Shown here one piece after another: positions 32,851 through 43,160 of a stretch of DNA of 64,000 nucleotides. The stretch is from Thereva unica (Eukaryota; Arthropoda; Insecta; Diptera; Therevidae). Below the pieces are notes generated by a model that was not told the origin of the DNA, did not search any database, and saw only the letters and a program-made list of their open reading frames with translations. Every line of letters begins with the position of its first letter. The stretch's first letter is position 1. A program made the translations under genes and the position numbers. The stretch covers positions 95,033,813-95,097,812 of the forward strand of contig OX465283.1 in assembly GCA_949987705.1 (NCBI GenBank), in the 5' to 3' direction.

Positions 32851-33570
32851 GGGGTATTCACGCTAAAGTGTATCATTGTAAACGGTGTAAATATACAATG
32901 CAAATTTACAACGAAGAGTGAACGCTCCGTTTGCAATCTATTGTAAATACATCGAAGAATTTTTTCGTTTTGACAGGTAGTCAAGATGCCACGGAAAAGT
33001 CCAAAAGAAATTTTACTTGACGAAGTAATGGAAATTGCAGTGACGGAAATTAACGAATTCGGGTAATTTTTATTATTTCCATAAGTTTCACCAATAAAAT
33101 ATGAAAATTTTCTAAGATCTTGAATCTGAAATTGATGACCTTCAATTTACCATATCCTGATCCATTTTGAACACCTGTCAAATATATTAATACAACGATA
33201 CAATACGTAATACAACACTTTTTAGTGTAGTAAAATTACAACGCTCTTGTAAATATTTTTATATGAGTAAGCCTTGTATTATTTTACAAAGGTGTAACCA
33301 AATACACTCAATACAACGATACAAGGCTGAATACAACAAAGCGTGAATACCCCTATTATGTTATAAAAGGCCCCATATCTCAAATAGCTTAGGGCCTTAT
33401 TAACTCTAAATCCAGCCCTGTGTCTGCGGGCTGTACGTCTGTCTGTTCGGCCGGCCTAATCTAGGAAACCGAAGATGGAGAACTATTCTTGAGGATTTCA
33501 GGAGTTTCAGGGGAGCAGATACTGGAAGCGACCACCATTTGGTTGTAGCAACTATTCGCCTTAAAATCGC
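31410..33570. repeat. 500-bp satellite, array 2
   Basis: Unit starts lie at 31410, 32072 and 32572. The first is fused to a second truncated unit at 31815/31816 (CGCAGATGGAG to GTATCCGAAAATC). The last is interrupted by a MITE at 32851-33353 and then continues into longer RTE sequence, which marks the probable source end of the array. Confidence 0.9.
32851..33353. mobile_element. MITE with GGGGTATTCACGCT ends, TATTA duplication
   Basis: The ends GGGGTATTCACGCT and AGCGTGAATACCCC are perfect inverted repeats, flanked by TATTA at 32846-32850 and 33354-33358. TIR and TA-rich duplication suggest PIF/Harbinger relatives. It splits a satellite unit. At 32986-33063 it contains a 25-codon open frame starting MPRKSPKEILLDEVMEIAV that may be a remnant first exon of an autonomous relative. 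Confidence 0.8.
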
Positions 33571-33692
33571 CGAAGAAACGTGCAACATGATGCTAGAACC
33601 CGTAGACGGTTTAACGTAGACCTTCTGCGGGAGAGCGTTAAAAAGCGAGAATTCGCTGAAAACCTGCAAGAATTATTAAACCAGCAAACCAA
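33359..33692 (+). pseudogene. RTE endonuclease-region fragment at the satellite edge
   Basis: From about 33465 the plus strand parallels the RTE copy at 53997-54225 (RRWRTILEDVRSFRGADTG region and the following FNVDLLQE region), here with stops and substitutions. Unlike the inner satellite units, it continues past the ACTATTCGCC point for another 120 bp, then ends at AATAAGTAC. It is probably the ancestral LINE fragment from which the satellite grew. Confidence 0.75.
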
Positions 33693-33779
33693 TAAGTACT
33701 ATACTATATATTCATACTACATTTAAATAACTTGGCTACTTTACTTGTCAATCTGAATAGTTGTCCAATAAATATTATA

Positions 33780-34526
33780 CAGGGTGTATCAGTGAAAATA
33801 TTGAAACGCCTGGCTGTGAATAGGTCTTGGATAGACGAACAAAAAATGGTATGGGTTGGGGAAGTCATAACGGTGTATCCGCTAGGGCGTTTTGAAACTT
33901 TTTTGGTAGAGGTTTACATATTACCCTGTATTTTTGTAACCCTATTACACATTTTCACGAAAAAGGCAGAAATCTACAGAGAAAACTCCCACCTATATAA
34001 ACCTGCAAAAGTCAAGGTTTCAATCCACCAACGTCCAGAGTTATGAGTCGTCATTTTTTTTTTTACTAAAATTTCGACTTTAACCACCATTTTCTCCAAA
34101 AAGTACGTAATTAACCAATACTTTTTGTCACAATTTCCTATTTTTCAATTTCCTATGAATAAGTTATAAGAAATTTTAATGTTAAAATTGGCCTTATTTG
34201 GTGCTTATTTGGAACTTTTCGACAAAACTTAGGTGGACAAACTCAGGTTTGACGACTCATAACAATGGACGTTGGTGGGTTGAAACCTTAACTTTTACAG
34301 TTTTAGATAGGTGGGAGTATTCTGCGTAGATTGCTGCCTTATTCATGAATATATCTAATAGGGTTATCAAAATACAGAATAATATGAAAACTTCTACCAA
34401 AGTTTCAAAAGGGCCCTAGCGGGTAAACCAATATGATTCTCCCGCCCCAAGCTATACGGTTTTTTGTTCGTATATCCAAGACCTATCCGCAGCCAGGCGT
34501 TTTGGCATTTTCACTGATACACCCTG
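33780..34526. mobile_element. foldback element F1, TA duplication
   Basis: TA flanks CAGGGTGTATCAGTGAAAAT at the left and its inverse at the right. The arms are about 330-370 bp with scattered mismatches and include the phrase CTCCCACCTAT..AAACTGTAAAAGT. The same core phrase recurs in F2 and F3. No ORF is conserved between the arms. Confidence 0.85.
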
Positions 34527-34807
34527 TATAATTATAAGTGAACGTCAGCCCCTGACCACTCTCGTCAGTCCCTAGCAGCATTAACAGCTAGGGCCTGACG
34601 GTCTAGGGACTGACGATTCTGAGTAAAACTTTAAAAAAAATACTGATCGACCACTATACTACGATATCTAACACTATCTTCCGAGCAAGGCCGATAAACC
34701 ACTTGTTAATATTAATTAATTAATGTCAATTTCCTATTATTAAACTATAAAATTACTTACCGAGGGACTAATGAAGTGACTGGATCAGCACTACTTGGCA
34801 CAGCAAA
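34527..34807. other. non-coding stretch with TAGGGACTGACG motifs
   Basis: GTCAGTCCCTAG and its inverse TAGGGACTGACG occur three or four times at 34558-34615. The same motif lies on the far side of the inverted duplication at about 45950 and 46145. The remainder is AT-rich. Confidence 0.5.
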
Positions 34808-35385
34808 TCTCGCCTTTACACTTATAGGCCAGTCATTAGAGCGAAAAAAACGGCAGATTTTGTTAGAAAATTGTACAGCAACTGCTTGCACTACTACTTC
34901 AGGGGTATCTCATAGATTGCTAAAACCAAAAAACCAGCCAAAATTTACTCATGTGGAATTGTTTAAACAATAATTAGCAACAAAAATGGGTACTTTTTCC
35001 GTTTTTGGCGTATACAATAAAAAGTACTGGATGGACCACGTTACTCTCAACAGGATATTTGTAGAGAATTGGAAACCCTACAAAATGGGGTTTTCTAGAC
35101 CTCGATCGGATAATTTTTCGCCGAGAAAAGCTAGAAGACCCCTTAAAAAGGCCATTTTTTTTTTCAAAAACTCATACCTCTGTTACTTTGCAATATTAGG
35201 GTATGATTTTTTGGGACATAATACCCTGGTACATATACTTTAAACTGCCAAAAGATGAAATTTGTCGCATGTATAGTTTCTGCATAATTTCAGTATAAAC
35301 AAAATAGACCCTAATCTTGCACATTGCGCCAATATTAGCAGAGTGGCTCGATTGGAATTTCCAAAACGGGTTCTGAAAGTATAGG
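34808..35385 (-). repeat. dispersed repeat U, copy 2 (left arm of the inverted duplication)
   Basis: Reverse complement of 17473-18025 and 45265-45835, from TAGGCCAGTCATTAGAG to TTTCTGAAAGTATAGG. It forms the outer part of the left arm. Confidence 0.8.
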
Positions 35386-36240
35386 CTAGGGGCTACAATT
35401 TGTCTATCTCACATTTTAATATAAGTTTGGAGAACAATGCTAAAAATGCTTTTGAAAATGGTACATAGGGCGAACATTCTAATTCGAGAAGTTTCGTGGT
35501 AGCGGTGGGGGGTATAAAGCAACGAAGGAGGCGTTAGGCCGGCGCATAGCAAAGCTTCATATGCAGCTTTTCGACACTATTGCTTGAAGATAAATGTAGC
35601 AAAGCAGCATGTGACGATTTGTTCCATATAAAAAAAGTGTAATATGTAGCTAATAAGCATGTGAAGCTTCGTGCATTTTTGCAAGCGAATTGAATATTTG
35701 AGTTGCCTTTTAGCATGGAGCCCAGTACTAGTACTGACAACTTCATGGTAAATGAACTTCATGAAAGCTAAATGCATGAAGAATAATTTAATTTTTTTAT
35801 AAATTAAATGGAAAATACTCTATCTAAGTCTTATTGGAATAAACCTTCTTTCCTTAAAATAATAAATATATTATGCAGTCGTATATTTAATTGAACAGAT
35901 ACTTATTAAGGGAAAGTGTTATTTAACGAAATACACTATCGTATTTTTTTATATTGGTAACAGGTACATTACATTTTTTTATTATATATTGCGAACATAC
36001 GTTATTTCGAATCAATGCTTAATTTGATTGAAAATAAATAATTATTAATAATATTATGAACATTTTACAGTTTATTCAATGGAAAAAAATAAAAGGCATC
36101 AACTAAGAAATATGCAATTAAATAACCAGCATGCTTTTTTGTGCAACAGTTTTTTCTTCGCTTAGCTACCTTACATCTATACTTTTATTTTCATTCTCGC
36201 GATCATCATTCTATTTGTAGCTTAATTCGTATAAATTATT

Positions 36241-36418
36241 TTATAATTGATTTTCATCTTCTTCTATGCAAATATCTTCTATAGATATGTTAGAGCACAT
36301 TATTTCGGTACAGTTTACGCACAAATTTGAGCATTGTAAACCATGCTTCCTGCACTTACAAGAAGTATACTCACACATATACGAGGTGTGAGATATATAC
36401 ATATACATGACATATATA
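36241..36418 (-). pseudogene. Cys-rich CXC-like C-terminal protein fragment
   Basis: The minus-strand frame encodes a C-terminus YTSCKCRKHGLQCSNLCVNC with a following C and an acidic tail ending ENQL. The pattern C-x-C-x(6)-C-x(3)-C-x(2)-C resembles the Cys-rich tails found on some insect transposon-encoded proteins. The upstream part of the gene is cut by the mariner insertion at 36418, and the frame's first 50 or so residues are antisense mariner sequence. What the lost part encoded is unknown. It is inside element E, so it may be the tail of E's own protein. Confidence 0.4.
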
Positions 36419-37138
36419 CGAGGTGTGACAATTAAGTAATGAGACTGATTATATTGCCGGGATTGTGGTAACCCTGCAACCTTGAAATTCCCTTTCCCTT
36501 CTCTCGGCATCCTTCCCCTCTCCTTTGATATATATTTGCCATCACTCTAGCTTGTTTAGTTCGCTTGCTGTGTCGTGTTGAGTAAACGTGTGTTCGTGGT
36601 GCTCGTCACGAAAATGGAAAAACGAAATCAAGAACAACGCGTCGCGATAAAATTTTGCGTCAAAGTGGGCGAAACAGCTTCGGAAACGTACGCTAAAATT
36701 GTAAAAGTGCATGGTGATAGTGCTCTTAGTCGTGCCCAGGTTTTTCGATGGCATAAAGAGTTTAAGAAGGGGCGTGAAAGCGTAGAAGACGAGGCGCGGA
36801 GCGGGAGACCAGTCGAGGTGCGGACTGACACGAATGGGCAGCGTGTGCGCGCCCTGATCCGTGAAGATCGGCGTTTAACAGTTCGAATGTTGGCGTCGGA
36901 GCTGGGTATGAACCGTGAAACAGTCAGACAAATTTTAACCGACGATTTAGGGATGAAAAAGTTGTGCGCGAAGATGGTTCCAAGGAACCTTTCCGAGGAG
37001 CAAAAGCAGCATCGAATGACCGTCGCAGAAGACTGTTTGGAACAAGTGGAAAACGATCCCACGCTGCTTGATCGAGTTATTACAGGCGATGAGAGCTGGT
37101 TTTTTCAATACGACCCGGAAACCAAACGCCAGTCGTAG
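36419..37138 (+). mobile_element. truncated mariner, left-arm copy
   Basis: The 5' end TA|CGAGGTGTGACAATTAAGTA is a mariner-type TIR with TA target. The element reads through a leader into the transposase N-terminus and stops at 37138, with the rest of the gene and the right TIR missing. An inverted copy lies at 39414-40133. Confidence 0.85.
36614..37138 (+). pseudogene. mariner transposase N-terminal half
   Basis: From MEKRNQEQRVAIKFCVKVGE the product has the paired helix-turn-helix DNA-binding region (FRWHKEFKKGRESVEDEARS, then EDRRLTVRMLASELGMNRET) and reaches the first catalytic aspartate in VITGDESWFFQYDPETK. It ends at a stop after KRQS, 174 aa, about half the usual 345. The second and third catalytic Asp are absent, so it cannot transpose. 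It keeps DNA-binding capacity in principle. The frame itself is uninterrupted, which suggests recent truncation. It inserted into element E. Confidence 0.92.
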
Positions 37139-37419
37139 GCCCGATACGTTTCGAATTAGAATGTTCGCCCTATGTACCATTTTCAAAAGCATTTTTAGCA
37201 TTGTTCTCCAAACTTATATTAAAATGTGAGATAGACAAATTGTAGCCCCTAGCCAGGGATGGCGAACCTTTTTGAAACGTGGGTCAAATTTTATTCACTT
37301 TTTTTTAATACTAGCTCATGGGTCACTAAGTGTTTGAACGAACAAGTAAAGAAAATTACATAAATACTTAGGTATTATGAAATAATATTAATATAAATGT
37401 ATAACAATGCATAAACCAT

Positions 37420-38483
37420 TTAATGAGAAATCTGTTGCTGTTTATTTTCAGATAATTTTTTAATATCAGGTTCATAAGTCGTATTCATAAGTTTGACGCA
37501 TTTCGCAGTTAATTCCCTTTCACGCCTATTTCTATTAGAAGACTTTACAAAATTCATTGAAGAAAACAATTTTTCACACGAATATGTGGACCCAAACATC
37601 GTCAAAAGAGCACTCGCTAGTCTTTTCATTGATAGAAAATTACTTGGTAAAGAATCCCACGCGTTGAGTATAATATTTTCAATTTTTACTGTGGGATCAA
37701 TATTTTCTGCACTAGTTTCACACATTTTTCCTTCCATTTCCGAAACCAAGTCTTCAAATTTTGTTTTCCACACTACACTGTTTCGAAATTCCATTACCTC
37801 CATCTCTAAGTTACCTATATCTAGCCACATAAATTCGGTTAACTCCATTATTTCAAATTCAGTTTTGTATGGATATAAAATAAAGTAAAATGTATTTTCC
37901 AAATTTTTAAATTGATTAAGAGCCAGTTTCACAGTGCGAACTTAAGTATAAAAATTAACTTAAGTTATACTTAAGTATGGATGCCTGTTTCACAGTCGCC
38001 ACTTAAAATTTACTTAAGAGTAACTTAAGTAGCAATTTCTCTAGACTTAAGTTTTTCTTAAATCAGAATGCATAGAAAATTCAAATGTCAGTTGATTCCT
38101 GTACATTTCAAGGAAAACTCGATTAAAAGAAAATTTTACATGTAAAGTTCGGCTATTGTAAGTACATAATTTACAATATTGAAGTGCCGCCGTAAGAAAC
38201 AAATTTAATAGTAAGAAGAAGAAAAAATTGCACTATGAAACCGAATTTGACTTAAGTTACACTTAAGTGAAGAAATTTACTTAAGTTTAAGTAAAACTTA
38301 AGTTCGCACTGTGAAACCGGCCCTAAATCTCTCCTCAAAAGCTTGTTTTATTTCCAGGAGAATCATTAAATATGATTTAATTGCATTTTCTTGAATGTCG
38401 ACCGTGTTTTCAAAAATTATTGTATTTTCAAAATGTTTTTTTAGTTGCGGAAAATATTTCAAAATCCTTACTAAAGATATCAA
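37420..38483 (-). pseudogene. hAT transposase C-terminal region, split by MITE
   Basis: The segment at 38483-38327 (ILKYFPQLKKHFENTIIFEN and LLEIKQAFEERF) continues after the MITE at 37916 with FKNLENTFYFILYPYKTEFE and on to the hAT dimerisation domain: FGSTYSCEKLFSSMNFVKSS, RELTAKCVKLMNTTYEPDIKKL. This matches the ZBED5/GTF2I-repeat-like class of hAT proteins. Removing the MITE and one TAA restores a continuous frame across the junction. The catalytic N-terminal region is missing. A second, shorter copy lies inverted at 38794-39132. Confidence 0.85.
37920..38323. mobile_element. Harbinger-like MITE 1 in the hAT gene, TAA duplication
   Basis: The ends GAGCCAGTTTCACAGTGCGA and (inverted) GGGCCGGTTTCACAGTGCGA are near-perfect TIRs; TAA lies at 37917-37919 and 38324-38326. 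The interior is packed with ACTTAAGT palindromes. A second copy, opened by insertions, is at 41147-44826. Confidence 0.9.
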
Positions 38484-38496
38484 GTTTTGTCATAAA

Positions 38497-38790
38497 TCCT
38501 TACTAATATTATAAATGCGAAAGTAACTCTGTCTGTCTGTCTGTTACGCTTTCCCGCCTAAGCCGCTGGACCGATTTTGATGAAATTTGCAACAGACATA
38601 GTTTGGACCTTGGAGACGGACATAGGCTACTTTTTTTTGGAGAAAAAAGGGTTGAATGGGGTGAAATGGGGTTCAATAAGTTGTAAGGGGATTTTTTTTC
38701 TTTACTTTTTTTCTATTGTATAAAAAGATACTGATTGACAGACAACGCACAACCCAAACCGCTGGTGCTATAGGGCTGAAATTTTGACAA
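38497..38790 (+). mobile_element. Helitron 5' end fragment at the fold of the inverted duplication
   Basis: A|TCCTTACTAATATTATAAAT is the same 5' terminus as the Helitron starting at 17013. It continues with CTCTGTCTGTCTGTCTGTTA and ends in one partial minisatellite unit (CCGCTGGTGCTATAGGGCTG ... AAATTTTGAC). The CTAG end is absent; hAT sequence resumes directly at ACAAAATTTGAAG. Confidence 0.85.
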
Positions 38791-38793
38791 AAT

Positions 38794-39132
38794 TTGAAGA
38801 ATTTGGTTTCGGAAATGGAAGGAAAAATGTGTGAAACTAGTGCAGAAAATATTGATCCCACAGTAAAAATTGAAAATATTATACTCAACGCGTGGGATTC
38901 TTTACCAAGTAATTTTCTATCAATGAAAAGACTAGCGAGTGCTCTTTTGACGATGTTTGGGTCCACATATTCGTGTGAAAAATTGTTTTCTTCAATGAAT
39001 TTTGTAAAGTCTTCTAATAGAAATAGGCGTGAAAGGGAATTAACTGCGAAATGCGTCAAACTTATGAATACGACTTATGAACCTGATATTAAAAAATTAT
39101 CGGAAAATAAACAGCAACAGATTTCTCATTAA
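38794..39132 (+). pseudogene. hAT transposase C-terminus, inverted second copy
   Basis: The same C-terminal residues as the 37420 copy (MKRLASALLTMFGSTYSCEK and so on to the ENKQQQISH end) are encoded on the plus strand, so the two copies point away from each other from a centre near 38.5 kb. It begins within EDLVSEMEGK, where the Helitron fragment ends. The 3' TIR follows at 39283-39297. Identity is essentially complete over the shared part. Confidence 0.9.
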
Positions 39133-39413
39133 ATGGTTTATGCATTGTTATACATTTATATTAATATTATTTCATAATACCTAAATATTTATGTAATTTT
39201 CTTTACTTGTTCGTTCAAACACTTAGTGACCCATGAGCTAGTATTAAAAAAAAGTGAATAAAATTTGACCCACGTCTCAAAAAGGTTCGCCATCCCTGGC
39301 TAGGGGCTACAATTTGTCTATCTCACATTTTAATATAAGTTTGGAGAACAATGCTAAAAATGCTTTTGAAAATGGTACATAGGGCGAACATTCTAATTCG
39401 AAACGTATCGGGC

Positions 39414-39938
39414 CTACGACTGGCGTTTGGTTTCCGGGTCGTATTGAAAAAACCAGCTCTCATCGCCTGTAATAACTCGATCAAGCAGCGTGGGATCGTT
39501 TTCCACTTGTTCCAAACAGTCTTCTGCGACGGTCATTCGATGCTGCTTTTGCTCCTCGGAAAGGTTCCTTGGAACCATCTTCGCGCACAACTTTCTCATC
39601 CCTAAATCGTCGGTTAAAATTTGTCTGACTGTTTCACGGTTCATACCCAGCTCCGACGCCAACATTCGAACTGTTAAACGCCGATCTTCACGGATCAGGG
39701 CGCGCACACGCTGCCCATTCGTGTCAGTCCGCACCTCGACTGGTCTCCCGCTCCGCGCCTCGTCTTCTACGCTTTCACGCCCCTTCTTAAACTCTTTATG
39801 CCATCGAAAAACCTGGGCACGACTAAGAGCACTATCACCATGCACTTTTACAATTTTAGCGTACGTTTCCGAAGCTGTTTCGCCCACTTTGACGCAAAAT
39901 TTTATCGCGACGCGTTGTTCTTGATTTCGTTTTTCCAT
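39414..39938 (-). pseudogene. mariner transposase N-terminal half, right-arm copy
   Basis: Same 174-aa product as the left-arm copy with one residue changed (K to R in DLGM(K/R)KLCAK). It contains the helix-turn-helix region and the first catalytic aspartate (TGDESW), then stops at KRQS. It lies in element E and is oriented toward the centre of the inverted duplication. It is non-functional for transposition for the same reason as its twin. Confidence 0.92.
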
Positions 39939-40133
39939 TTTCGTGACGAGCACCACGAACACACGTTTACTCAACACGACACAGCAAGCGAACTAAACAA
40001 GCTAGAGTGATGGCAAATATATATCAAAGGAGAGGGGAAGGATGCCGAGAGAAGGGAAAGGGAATTTCAAGGTTGCAGGGTTACCACAATCCCGGCAATA
40101 TAATCAGTCTCATTACTTAATTGTCACACCTCG
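39414..40133 (-). mobile_element. truncated mariner, right-arm copy
   Basis: Inverted duplicate of 36419-37138, with the same truncation point and the same outer TIR next to TA. Identical truncation shows the two arose by duplication of one locus, not by two insertions. Confidence 0.9.
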
Positions 40134-40311
40134 TATATATGTCATGTATATGTATATATCTCACACCTCGTATATGTGTGAGTATACTTCTTGTAAGTGC
40201 AGGAAGCATGGTTTACAATGCTCAAATTTGTGCGTAAACTGTACCGAAATAATGTGCTCTAACATATCTATAGAAGATATTTGCATAGAAGAAGATGAAA
40301 ATCAATTATAA
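40134..40311 (+). pseudogene. Cys-rich CXC-like fragment, right-arm copy
   Basis: The Cys pattern of 36241-36418 (CKCRKHGLQCSNLCVNC) recurs identically with its acidic tail and the same stop. It is likewise cut upstream by mariner. Confidence 0.4.
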
Positions 40312-40680
40312 AATAATTTATACGAATTAAGCTACAAATAGAATGATGATCGCGAGAATGAAAATAAAAGTATAGATGTAAGGTAGCTAAGCGAAGAAGA
40401 AACTGTTGCACAAAAAAGCATGCTGGTTATTTAATTGCATATTTCTTAGTTGATGCCTTTTATTTTTTTCCATTGAATAAACTGTAAAATGTTCATAATA
40501 TTATTAATAATTATTTATTTTCAATCAAATTAAGCATTGATTCGAAATAACGTATGTTCGCAATATATAATAAAAAAATGTAATGTACCTGTTACCATTA
40601 TAAAAAAATACGATAGTGTATTTCGTTAAATAACACTTTCCCTTAATAAGTATCTGTTCAATTAAATATACGACTGCATA

Positions 40681-41100
40681 TCGTTGGTTTACAAGCAGAA
40701 TTCACTAAGTACAATTTTTCAAGTTTTCAGTTTTTTATACTTAAGTCTTATAATGGCAACTTTACACTGGCAATACCTTATAGCCCGCAAACTAATATTG
40801 TTAAGGTTTTTAAGGGGTTAGTTTTGGATTTACCTTGTCCATAATGACACAAAACTACAAAATCATTTCTGTCAAAACTCATTAAGTCGTTTTTTATTTT
40901 AATCTAAAAATCCAGTATTAGAATTAAATAATTATTTCAGTTCTTTTGTAAACTAAACTAAGAAATCTAAAAAACAATGTATACTGAGCCGATTACTATT
41001 ATATGGCATTACAAAATTTTCAGAGACACAAACATCTTAAATATCGATTTACTAAAAACTATGGTTTTTGACTTAGTGATTTCTGCTTTTAAACCCACGA
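40681..41100. mobile_element. 420-bp MITE, TA target, right arm only
   Basis: Ends TCGTTGGTTTACAAGCAGAA and (inverted) TCGTGGGTTTAAAAGCAGAA are about 85% alike over 30 bp. TA lies on both sides. The left arm reads across the site (near 35870) without it. Confidence 0.8.
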
Positions 41101-41479
41101 TATATTTATTATTTTAAGGAAAGAAGGTTTATTCCAATAAGACTTAGGGCCGGTTTCACAGTGCGAACTTAAGTATAAAAATTAACTTAAGTTATACTTA
41201 AGTATGTATGCCTGTTTCACAGTCGCTACTTAAAATATACTTAAGTGTAACTTAAGTAGGCATTTCTCTAGACTTAAGTTTTGCTTAAATCAGAATGCAT
41301 AGAAAATTCAAATGTCAGTTGATTCCAGTACATTTCAAGGAAAACGCGATTAAAAGAAAATTTTACATGTAAAGTTCGGCTATTGTAAGTTCATAATTTA
41401 CAATATTGAAGTGCCGCCGCACAGTGGTCTGAAATCCCCAAAACCTGGACAAAATTAATTTCCTACCGTAAGAAAAATT

Positions 41480-41990
41480 ATTTTTTTATGAAAATCGGTA
41501 TATGGGGGTTTTCGGGGTCGCTGAGTAAGAATCCGTTATCAGATTTTCAAAAAACAAAATGGCGGATCCAATATGGCGGCCAGCTTTATGAAAAATTAAG
41601 CAAATTTGATGAAAACCGGTATATGGGGGTTTTCGCGGTCGCTGAGTAAGAATCCGTTATCAGATTTTCAAAAAACAAAATGGCGGATCCAATATGGCGG
41701 CCAGCTTTATGAAAATTTAAGCAAATTTGATAAAAATTGGTATATGGGGGTTTTCAGGGTCACTGAGTAAGAATCCGTTATCAGATTTTGAAAAAAAAAA
41801 AACAAAATGGCGCATCCAATATGGCGACCAACTTTGTTCATACTTAATTGAATTGAATGAAATTATGCAATAATGGCTGTTCGGAGAAGCTAATTATTAA
41901 TCCGTCATTAGATTTTTACTAAACAAAATAGTGGATCCAATATGGCGGCCAATTTTTTTTTTTTTTTTTTTGAATTAAATGAAAATCTGT
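41480..41990. repeat. 121-bp tandem repeat
   Basis: Three clear and one decayed unit start near CGGTATATGGGGGTTTTC at 41496, 41617 and 41738. Each contains AACAAAATGGCGGATCCAAT and ATATGGCGGCCAGCTTTATG. Confidence 0.9.
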
Positions 41991-42377
41991 AATAAGGACG
42001 TTTTGTGGTTGCTCAGTAATAATTTTTAACGAAAATGTACTAGAATTGTTAATGAAAATAAACTTTTTTTATTTAATTTAACAATTATTAAATTAATTTT
42101 AGATGCAAACTTTTTTTCAAATTCAAATACATTAGGCTTTATTTGTTGCAAAGATTTGTTAAAAATACTTTGTTATAAAGATGAAAAAAAGTTAATATAT
42201 AGCGCCTGAATAGGACGTTCAAAACTATACGTTGAGCAAATATGTAGTATTTCGTGGATTTTTCTATTTCTTGTTGAAGTGTGCCTTTGCCTGAACTGCG
42301 ACCTATTTATTTGGTCTATTGTGCCATCCCCGTTTTTAAAAACCATCAAGGTTAAGGCTTCTAATATAGCCTAATAC

Positions 42378-43160
42378 TTATTTAGGATTTCTGTCCCAAA
42401 TGTCCCTGCGGGTAGGGAAGTCCCGATGGAGGAGGCCCAATCTCTTCCTCGCTGTAGCCTCACAGTCGCACAGCAAGCGTTCCGCAGCTTTGGGAGCTGC
42501 TCCGCAGAACCGACAGCCATAATCAGCCACCAGACCTATTTTGTTTAGACGGTAGTTAAGCGAACAGTGGCTCGTCAAGAGCTCTATTATTATTCTTAGC
42601 TCCCACCTGTTGAGATGTAAAAGTTTTCCGGCTTTAGATTTATCGATTTGTATGAATCTTTTAGCTTGACGAGCACTCTGGGTGTTTGTCCAGCTATGAA
42701 GAAACAGCTGGTCGATTTTTGATGGCCGTTCTAACGTGGTAGCATGCTAAGTTACAGAAAGGTTCCGGACCGATAGGTGATGAGTTTGCGCCTACTCTAG
42801 CCAGGCTGTCGGCAATTTCATTACCAATGTGACCTTCGTGGCCCGAAATCCATATCAGCGTGACACTGTTGTTCCTTCTTAAGAATTTCGGAGATCGGAG
42901 ACAATCCAGGACAGTCTTTGATGACACCCTGTGAGATTTAATGGCCAGCAATGCAGCTTGACTGTCGGAGAAAATAACAATGTTAGAGCTATTTGGAGCT
43001 CTATTAAGACTCTATACAAGTCTGAACACACACCTGGATGGCAAGTATCTCGGCCTGAAACACAGTGGGGGTAGTGCCCAGAGCCATGGATATTTTGCTC
43101 TATCGTGGATAGAATGACATGGAGCAAGCAGGAGCAGCTGATTTTTTTATATGTTTTGCA
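42378..43160 (-). pseudogene. LINE RNase H and C-terminal zinc motif fragment (I-group type)
   Basis: The minus strand encodes, across a frameshift near 42940, an RNase H-like segment (QAALLAIKSHRVSSKTVLDC, TLIWISGHEGHIGNEIADSL) followed by a C-terminal Cys motif CRFCGAAPKAAERLLCDC. This order, RNase H then CCHC-like tail, is that of I-group and related LINEs that encode their own RNase H. RT and endonuclease are missing. It sits inside the Transib-like element, so it was carried or inserted there. It has stops and is inactive. Confidence 0.75.

Larger units (their letters stand above)
35387..37253. mobile_element. element E with about 104-bp TIRs, interrupted by mariner
   Basis: GGCTAGGGGCTACAATTTGT at 35387 is repeated inverted to 37253, and the match continues for about 104 bp to CATTCTAATTCGA. 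Inside are a Cys-rich frame on the minus strand and an inserted, truncated mariner. Its superfamily is unresolved because no transposase core is visible. Confidence 0.75.
34808..37260. repeat. large inverted duplication, left arm
   Basis: This arm matches, inverted, 39297-45835 once later insertions in the right arm are removed. It holds U, element E and a truncated mariner. Translations of shared frames differ by a single residue (for example DLGMKK against DLGMRK), so divergence is very low. The inner edge is the hAT terminus at 37253. Confidence 0.9.
37253..38496 (-). mobile_element. hAT transposon fragment, 3' part
   Basis: The right-to-left reading ends at the TIR GGTTCGCCATCCCTG (plus strand CAGGGATGGCGAACC at 37253). 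The coding part covers the C-terminal transposase and is interrupted by the Harbinger MITE at 37920-38323. The 5' part of the element is absent; the sequence stops where a Helitron 5' end begins at 38497. Confidence 0.8.

Noticed and set aside
34776..35243. Plus-strand frames of 65 and 85 aa within repeat U
   Set aside because: They are not conserved in the other two copies of U.
38298..38483. Independent 61-aa gene
   Set aside because: It is the hAT transposase segment on the far side of the Harbinger MITE; its last residues come from the MITE.
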